Below, in pieces: positions 8,932 to 13,060 of a stretch of DNA of 13,060 bases. The stretch is from assembly GCA_913052655.1 (NCBI GenBank), contig CAJXFN010000029.1, positions 1 through 13,060 of the forward strand, given 5' to 3'. The DNA is from an uncultured Flavobacteriales bacterium. Its GTDB lineage: Bacteria > Bacteroidota > Bacteroidia > Flavobacteriales > BACL11. Numbering within the stretch: the stretch's first letter is position 1; each line of letters opens with the position of its first letter. Both the position numbers and the translations under genes were made by a program. Under the pieces are notes generated by a model, which was not told the DNA's origin, did not search any database, and saw only the letters and a program-made list of their open reading frames with translations.

Positions 8932-9453
8932 TTATTCAGCTCTTTCTGCAAGAGTCTTGATAATACCTGATAATTTAGATCCACTGGATTGTAAAGATGA
9001 AATAACATTCTTAGCTGGTGACTGAAGCAATGTAACAATTTCCGCAATAATTTCATCCTTAGATTTAAGATCTGCTAATGTATCTAGATATTCTTCTCCA
9101 ATATAAAAAGCTTCATCCAAATGAGCTGCCTTAAATATTGGTCTATCATGTTTCTTTCTGAATTCTTTGATAAGTTTAGCGGGAGCATTTGCTACATCAG
9201 TAAACATAATAGATGTATTTCCTTTTAAAACATCAAAAAGATCTTCAAAATTACCATCATTCTTTTCTAGAGCTTTCTTAAGGAGAGTGTTTTTTACAAC
9301 TTGTAAAGAAACTTCTCTTTTAAAACAAAGTCTTCTCAGGTCACTAGACTCTTCAGCAGTTAATCCTGAGATATCCGCTAAATAAAAGTTACTATTTTGC
9401 TGTATACTTTTATCTAGTAAATCTATAAACTTATTTTTTTCTTCTTTTGTCAT
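8932..9453 (-). CDS. rplJ: 50S ribosomal protein L10 (uL10)
   Basis: This protein forms the base of the L12 stalk. Its N-terminal domain binds 23S rRNA and L11, and its C-terminal helix carries L12 dimers. The 173 residues compare with 165 in E. coli. Recognisable features are the N-terminal region with FYLADISGLTAEESSDLRR (23-41), VVKNTLLKKALE (52-63), LKGNTSIMF (76-84), and a long C-terminal helix at about 134-172 that would bind L12. It starts with ATG 22 bases after rplA and ends 57 bases before rplL. The 22-base gap has no room for the L10(L12)4 leader used for autoregulation in E. coli and Bacillus. Any such control would have to act inside rplA or elsewhere. Confidence 0.98.
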   Translation of the reverse strand: MTKEEKNKFIDLLDKSIQQNSNFYLADISGLTAEESSDLRRLCFKREVSLQVVKNTLLKKALEKNDGNFEDLFDVLKGNTSIMFTDVANAPAKLIKEFRKKHDRPIFKAAHLDEAFYIGEEYLDTLADLKSKDEIIAEIVTLLQSPAKNVISSLQSSGSKLSGIIKTLAERAE

Positions 9454-9475
9454 TTTATAATATTATCTAAATATT

Positions 9476-10168
9476 TTAAACTAATAATTTTGAATCAACT
9501 TTAACACCTACACCCATAGTACTAGATAAAGAAACACTTTGAATATAAGTTCCTTTAGCTGCAGAAGGTTTTAATTTAATTATAGTTTGTAATAATTCAT
9601 CTGTATTTTCTGAAATCTTTTCTGCGTCAAAAGAAACCTTACCTACAGATGCATGTATAATCCCAAACTTATCAACTTTAAAGTCTATCTTACCTTTTTT
9701 AACATCCGAAACCGCTTTTCCTATATCCAAAGTTACTGTTCCAGACTTTGGATTAGGCATTAATCCTCTTGGTCCTAAAACTCTACCTAATGCACCAATT
9801 TTACCCATGACAGACGGCATCGTAATAATCACATCTATATCAGTCCATCCTCCTTTTATCTTATCAATAAACTCATCTAATCCAACATAATCTGCTCCAG
9901 CATCTTTTGCTTCTAATTCTTTATCTGCAGTGACAAGAGCTAAAACTTTTAATTCTTTTCCAGTTCCATGAGGTAAAGAGACAACACCTCTTACCATCTG
10001 ATTAGCTTGTCTAGGGTCTACACCTAATTTAACCGCCAAATCTATAGAAGCATCAAACTTCTCAGATGAAGCTTCTTTTACCATTTTAGCTGCTTCTAAA
10101 CTTGAAAATGAATTATTTAGATCTACTTTAGATAAAGCGTTCTTTCTATTTTTACTTAATTTAGCCAT
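9476..10168 (-). CDS. rplA: 50S ribosomal protein L1 (uL1)
   Basis: This primary rRNA-binding protein forms the L1 stalk, which moves deacylated tRNA out of the E site. In several bacteria it also represses its own operon by binding mRNA near rplK. The length is 230 residues (234 in E. coli). The family signature is clear at about 128-150, with GRVLGPRGLMPNPKSGTVT. Other conserved blocks are SIDLAVKLGVDPRQANQMVRG (split around residue 50) and the C-terminal GTYIQSVSLSSTMGVGVKVD. The start is ATG, 26 bases after rplK, with no Shine-Dalgarno visible. I could not identify an L1-binding mRNA element by eye, so autoregulation is possible but not shown. Confidence 0.99.
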   Translation of the reverse strand: MAKLSKNRKNALSKVDLNNSFSSLEAAKMVKEASSEKFDASIDLAVKLGVDPRQANQMVRGVVSLPHGTGKELKVLALVTADKELEAKDAGADYVGLDEFIDKIKGGWTDIDVIITMPSVMGKIGALGRVLGPRGLMPNPKSGTVTLDIGKAVSDVKKGKIDFKVDKFGIIHASVGKVSFDAEKISENTDELLQTIIKLKPSAAKGTYIQSVSLSSTMGVGVKVDSKLLV

Positions 10169-10194
10169 TGGAAAATTTCTTTTACTATTACTTA

Positions 10195-10635
10195 TTAATT
10201 ACTTGGGAATGCTCCTTTTACTTTTATACCCATGCTTCTTGCTGTACCAGCAACCATTCTCATAGCAGATTCAACCTTAAATGCATTTAAATCAGACATT
10301 TTATCCTCTGCAATAGTTCTTACCTGATCCCAAGTAACAGTAGCTACTTTAATTCTATTAGGCTCACCAGAGCCACTTTTCTTTTTAGCAGCTTCTAACA
10401 ACTGAGCGGCCGCAGGAGCAGTTTTAATTATAAACTCAAAAGATTTGTCTGCAAACACTGTAATAACAACAGGAACAATTTTACCTGCTTTATCCTGAGT
10501 TCTAGCATTAAACTGTTTACAAAACTCCATAATATTTACACCTTTTGCTCCGAGAGCAGGACCTACAGGAGGCGCTGGATTTGCAGCTCCACCTCTAATT
10601 TGTAGTTTAATGATACCTGATACTTCTTTTGCCAT
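10195..10635 (-). CDS. rplK: 50S ribosomal protein L11 (uL11)
   Basis: This protein binds the GTPase-associated region of 23S rRNA at the base of the L12 stalk. It takes part in factor-dependent GTP hydrolysis and in the stringent response through RelA/Rel. The 146 residues compare with 142 in E. coli. The proline-rich N-terminal helix region that contacts thiostrepton is intact (NPAPPVGPALGAKGVNIMEF, residues 19-38, with prolines 20, 22, 23 and 26). The C-terminal rRNA-binding domain ends with ESAMRMVAGTARSMGIKVKG. It starts with ATG 11 bases after the nusG stop, so it belongs to the same transcript as secE and nusG. In E. coli a separate rplK promoter exists; I see none in this short gap. 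Confidence 0.99.
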   Translation of the reverse strand: MAKEVSGIIKLQIRGGAANPAPPVGPALGAKGVNIMEFCKQFNARTQDKAGKIVPVVITVFADKSFEFIIKTAPAAAQLLEAAKKKSGSGEPNRIKVATVTWDQVRTIAEDKMSDLNAFKVESAMRMVAGTARSMGIKVKGAFPSN

Positions 10636-10646
10636 TTTTATTTATT

Positions 10647-11201
10647 CTAAATTTTTTCTACTTGCATGAAATTAAGCTCCAACGGAGTTTTTCTTCCAAA
10701 TATTTTTACTATTAATTTAAGCTTCTTCTTTTGTTCATCAATATCTTCAATTTCAGCGTTAAAACTATTAAAAGGTCCATCTATAACTTTTACAGTTTCT
10801 CCAATAACAAAAGGAATATTGATACTTTCATCTTCAAGTGATATTTCATCGACTCTTCCAAGAATTTTATTTATCTCAATATCCCTCATTGGGACAGGGT
10901 CCCCTCCTTTTGTAGCTCCTAAAAAACCAAGTACATTTTGGACTCCCCTAATAATGTGAGGCACCTCTCCTGTTAAATTAGCTTCAACCAGCAAATATCC
11001 TGGGAAGAAATTCTTTTCTCTACTAACTTTTTTACCATTTTTAATTTGATAAACCTTTTCAGTAGGAATTAATATTCTAGAAACAAAATCTTTTAACTTT
11101 AATCTATCAATTTCTTTTTCGATAAATAATTTTGTTTTCTTTTCTTTTCCTCCCATTACACGGAGAACATACCACTTATTTTCTGACACTGTACTTTCCA
11201 T
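10647..11201 (-). CDS. nusG: Transcription termination/antitermination factor NusG
   Basis: NusG is the universally conserved elongation factor that binds the beta' clamp. In E. coli its KOW domain also contacts Rho or ribosomal protein S10. The 184 residues fit the family (181 in E. coli). The N-terminal NGN domain starts at KWYVLRVMGGKEKKTK (9-24) and includes NFFPGYLLVEA (64-74). The KOW domain begins at about 134 with GETVKVIDGPFNSF, and the C-terminal segment IFGRKTPLELNFMQVEKI includes F168, matching the E. coli residue that contacts S10 and Rho. It starts with ATG 6 bases after the secE stop. A purine-rich AAGAGAGA abuts the start but is too close to be a normal ribosome binding site. 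Its partners rpoB and rpoC are encoded downstream in the same orientation. Confidence 0.99.
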   Translation of the reverse strand: MESTVSENKWYVLRVMGGKEKKTKLFIEKEIDRLKLKDFVSRILIPTEKVYQIKNGKKVSREKNFFPGYLLVEANLTGEVPHIIRGVQNVLGFLGATKGGDPVPMRDIEINKILGRVDEISLEDESINIPFVIGETVKVIDGPFNSFNAEIEDIDEQKKKLKLIVKIFGRKTPLELNFMQVEKI

Positions 11202-11207
11202 TCTCTC

Positions 11208-11579
11208 TTAAAAGAAATCATAAAACAACTCCATCATTCTACTAAAAACGGAATCCATTAAAAAAATTATTAAAGCAATGATTAAAGATGCTACCGCAAC
11301 AACTACTGCACTATTCTGTAATTCCTCCCAAGTTGGCCAAGAAACCTTGTTTAATAATTCATCAAATGAATCCTTTGTGTATGATGTCCATGTCGCTCCA
11401 TTTTTCCAATAAGCAAATAATAATGTAAAATATAACACACACATCCACCAATTAAAATAAAAACCGCCTCCAAAACTTATTTTCATTACTAATCCATATC
11501 CCCAAAAAGGAACACCTATTATTAGTCCTAATATTGATATAATATCAATTTTATTTTGCGTACGAGAAACGTTTTTCAT
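11208..11579 (-). CDS. secE: Preprotein translocase subunit SecE with N-terminal two-helix extension
   Basis: SecE is the small clamp subunit of the SecYEG export channel in the inner membrane. The family core is at 71-123: SFDELLNKVSWPTWEEL (71-87), containing the conserved amphipathic-helix motif, then one membrane span at about 91-112. Before it lie roughly 64 extra residues with two further hydrophobic segments, about 11-33 (IDIISILGLIIGVPFWGYGL) and 41-58 (YFNWWMCVLYFTLLFAYW). Bacteroidota SecE proteins I know are about 60-70 residues with one span, so this three-span form resembles E. coli SecE (127 residues) in layout, though not in sequence. No in-frame ATG lies near the expected short start; the only internal methionines in the extension are M32 and M46. 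The extension is therefore probably translated. It lies 25 bases after tRNA-Trp and 6 bases before nusG. Identity as SecE is secure; the extension's function is unknown. Confidence 0.95.
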   Translation of the reverse strand: MKNVSRTQNKIDIISILGLIIGVPFWGYGLVMKISFGGGFYFNWWMCVLYFTLLFAYWKNGATWTSYTKDSFDELLNKVSWPTWEELQNSAVVVAVASLIIALIIFLMDSVFSRMMELFYDFF

Positions 11580-11604
11580 AATTAATTATCTTCTTTTTTA
11601 TCTG

Positions 11605-11677
11605 CACGGGTGGAGAGATTCGAACTCCCAACCAATGGTTTTGGAGACCACTACTCTACCAATTGAGCTACACCCGT
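11605..11677 (-). tRNA. tRNA-Trp (anticodon CCA)
   Basis: Read on the minus strand, the 73 bases fold into a full cloverleaf. The acceptor stem is ACGGGUG with CACCCGU and the D arm is GCUC...GAGU. The anticodon stem is GUGGU with ACCAU around the loop CUCCAAA, giving anticodon CCA. The T stem is GGGAG with CUCUC around UUCGAAU. The discriminator base is G73, as expected for tryptophan. The 3' CCA is not encoded, so it must be added after transcription. The gene sits between tuf and secE, and maturation probably requires cutting it out of a longer transcript. Confidence 0.97.
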
Positions 11678-11736
11678 ATAACAGCAAATGGAAGCTTTAA
11701 ATTTATAAAACTTCCATCTAACTGAAACACTGTTAT
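11678..11736 (-). other. Nested inverted repeat between tuf and tRNA-Trp
   Basis: Almost the whole 62-base spacer is self-complementary. An outer pair, ATAACAG (11678-11684) with CTGTTAT (11730-11736), encloses an inner hairpin. The inner hairpin has a 6-base stem TGGAAG (11689-11694) with CTTCCA (11711-11716), one mismatch, then TTTA with TAAA around a 6-base loop. The outer arm begins three bases after the tuf stop, and the other arm abuts the first base of tRNA-Trp. No long T run follows, so a classical terminator is unlikely. An RNA-processing structure that separates tuf mRNA from the tRNA is the more natural reading, but this is inference. Confidence 0.5.
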
Positions 11737-11739
11737 TTA

Positions 11740-12927
11740 TTACTCAATAATTGAAGTAATCTGTCCTGCACCTACAGTCCTACCTCCTTCTCTAATTGCA
11801 AATCTTAATCCTTCAGACATTGCAACTGCATTAATCAACTCGACTGTAATAGTTAAATTATCTCCAGGCATTACCATTTCAGTTCCTTCAGGTAAAATTA
11901 TCTCTCCAGTTACGTCAGTTGTTCTGATATAAAACTGTGGTCTATACTTATTATGGAATGGAGTATGTCTACCTCCCTCTTCTTTCTTTAATATATAAAC
12001 CTCAGCCTTAAACTTTGTATGAGGAGTTACAGATCCAGGTGCACAGATTACCATACCTCTCTTAATATCTGTCTTTTCAATACCTCTTAATAAAATACCA
12101 ACGTTATCTCCAGCTTCACCTCTATCAAGGATTTTTCTAAACATCTCAACACCAGTAATAGTTGAAGCTAATTTTTCAGCACCCATACCAATGATATCAA
12201 CTCCGTCACCAGTGTTAGCAACCCCAGTCTCAATTCTACCTGTGGCTACAGTTCCTCTACCAGTAATAGTAAATACATCTTCAATTGGCATCAAGAATGG
12301 CTTTTCATTATCTCTAACTGGCTCTGGAATCCAAGAGTCAACAGCTGCCATCAAGTCATTAATTTTAGATACCCACTCAGCTTCACCATTTAATCCTCCT
12401 AATGCAGAACCAGTTACAACTGGAGTATTATCACCGTCATACTCATAAAATGATAGTAAATCTCTAACCTCCATATCTACTAACTCTAATAACTCTTCAT
12501 CATCAACCATATCAGCTTTGTTAAGAAACACAACGATTGAAGGTACACCTACCTGTCTAGCGAGTAAAATGTGCTCTCTAGTTTGAGGCATTGGACCATC
12601 AGTTGCCGCACATACTAATATAGCTCCGTCCATTTGAGCAGCACCTGTAACCATGTTCTTCACATAGTCAGCGTGACCTGGACAATCTACGTGAGCATAA
12701 TGTCTATTTTCTGTTTCATATTCTACATGAGAAGTATTAATTGTAATACCTCTTTCTTTTTCTTCAGGAGCATTATCAATTGTATCAAAATCTCTAACTT
12801 CTGCACCTCCTTGTTCAGCTAGTACTTTTGTAATAGCAGCCGTCAGAGTAGTTTTACCATGATCTACGTGACCAATTGTACCAATATTTAAGTGAGGTTT
12901 GGTACGATTAAAATTTTCTTTTGCCAT
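11740..12927 (-). CDS. tuf: Elongation factor Tu
   Basis: EF-Tu is the GTPase that delivers aminoacyl-tRNA to the ribosomal A site. The 395 residues fit the family (394 in E. coli). All GTPase motifs are present: P-loop GHVDHGKT (19-26), switch I with RGITINTSH (59-67), DCPGH (81-85), NKAD (136-139) and SAL (174-176). Domains 2 and 3 follow, ending in LRFAIREGGRTVGAGQITSI. The gene begins with ATG after a 63-base A/T-rich spacer from tRNA-Thr, with no Shine-Dalgarno, and ends in tandem stops (TAATAA). Its position between tRNA-Thr and tRNA-Trp matches the usual Bacteroidota layout, which suggests a tRNA-tufB type transcript running into secE-nusG. I could not find a convincing TAnnTTTG-type promoter in the spacer. 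Confidence 0.99.
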   Translation of the reverse strand: MAKENFNRTKPHLNIGTIGHVDHGKTTLTAAITKVLAEQGGAEVRDFDTIDNAPEEKERGITINTSHVEYETENRHYAHVDCPGHADYVKNMVTGAAQMDGAILVCAATDGPMPQTREHILLARQVGVPSIVVFLNKADMVDDEELLELVDMEVRDLLSFYEYDGDNTPVVTGSALGGLNGEAEWVSKINDLMAAVDSWIPEPVRDNEKPFLMPIEDVFTITGRGTVATGRIETGVANTGDGVDIIGMGAEKLASTITGVEMFRKILDRGEAGDNVGILLRGIEKTDIKRGMVICAPGSVTPHTKFKAEVYILKKEEGGRHTPFHNKYRPQFYIRTTDVTGEIILPEGTEMVMPGDNLTITVELINAVAMSEGLRFAIREGGRTVGAGQITSIIE

Positions 12928-12990
12928 TTTTGTTAATTTTTATTGTTTAGTTATTAATTATTATTCTCTTTAAATTATATTTAACTTTAG

Positions 12991-13060
12991 AGCCAATGAC
13001 GGGAATTGAACCCGTGACCTCTTCCTTACCAAGGAAACGCTCTACCCCTGAGCTACACCG
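12991..13060 (-). tRNA. tRNA-Thr (anticodon GGT), first two bases outside the window
   Basis: On the minus strand the sequence folds as a tRNA whose first two bases lie past the right edge. The visible D arm is GCUC...GAGC. The anticodon stem is UUUCC with GGAAG around the loop UUGGUAA, giving anticodon GGU, which reads threonine ACC/ACU codons. The T stem is ACGGG with CCCGU around UUCAAUU. The 3' acceptor strand is CAUUGGC with discriminator U73; the two missing 5' bases should be GC to complete the stem. CCA is not encoded. It lies 63 bases upstream of tuf, and other tRNA genes may precede it outside the window. Confidence 0.95.

Noticed and set aside
8561..9025. Plus-strand open frame of 154 codons opposite rplL and the end of rplJ
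   Set aside because: It is antisense to two certain genes. Its composition is what the reverse strand of the Ala/Gly-rich L12 hinge would give, and no recognisable domain is present.
12928..12990. Possible promoter in the tRNA-Thr/tuf spacer
   Set aside because: A/T-rich motifs such as TATAATTT occur, but none fits TAnnTTTG with a properly spaced TTG element, so I do not call a promoter.
1..13060. Mobile element, CRISPR array, defence island or novel system
   Set aside because: Every kilobase is filled by intact, collinear housekeeping genes with gaps of at most 100 bases. I saw no direct repeats, transposase remnants or foreign-looking composition.

Overview
The window is a single minus-strand stretch of core transcription and translation genes. 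No gene on the plus strand is supported. In the direction of transcription (right to left) the order is tRNA-Thr (cut by the right edge), tuf, tRNA-Trp, secE, nusG, rplK, rplA, rplJ, rplL, rpoB, rpoC, and the start of a DUF3467-type gene (cut by the left edge). The organism looks like a member of the Bacteroidota, probably a flavobacterium-like lineage. The reasons are the tRNA-Thr/tuf/tRNA-Trp/secE/nusG arrangement, a DUF3467 gene right after rpoC, Bacteroidota-style RpoB and RpoC sequences, strong A+T richness, and A-rich leaders with almost no Shine-Dalgarno sequences. Genus and habitat cannot be read from this sequence.

Right part (about 11.2-13.06 kb): EF-Tu lies between two tRNA genes, neither of which encodes its CCA end. 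SecE follows, and NusG starts 6 bases after it. SecE carries an N-terminal extension of about 64 residues with two predicted membrane segments, whereas Bacteroidota SecE is usually short with a single span. Middle part (8.5-10.6 kb): the four ribosomal protein genes for L11, L1, L10 and L7/L12 are tightly packed. Left part (0-8.4 kb): the beta and beta' subunits of RNA polymerase, then the DUF3467 gene 10 bases further on.

Gaps are short, from 6 to 100 bases. The two largest structural signals lie in gaps. One is a near-perfect 34-base hairpin followed by a T run between rplL and rpoB, a plausible attenuator or processing site that could let L7/L12 be made in excess of polymerase. The other is a nested inverted repeat filling most of the tuf/tRNA-Trp spacer, a plausible RNA-processing structure. 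rpoB appears to start with TTG. The genes work together: EF-Tu and the tRNAs serve elongation, L11/L1/L10/L12 form the L1 and L12 stalks where EF-Tu acts, NusG binds the polymerase made by rpoBC, and SecE belongs to the membrane export channel.

I found no defence system, mobile element, CRISPR array, integron or novel gene cluster. The window is an ordinary, highly conserved housekeeping locus with a few details worth checking.
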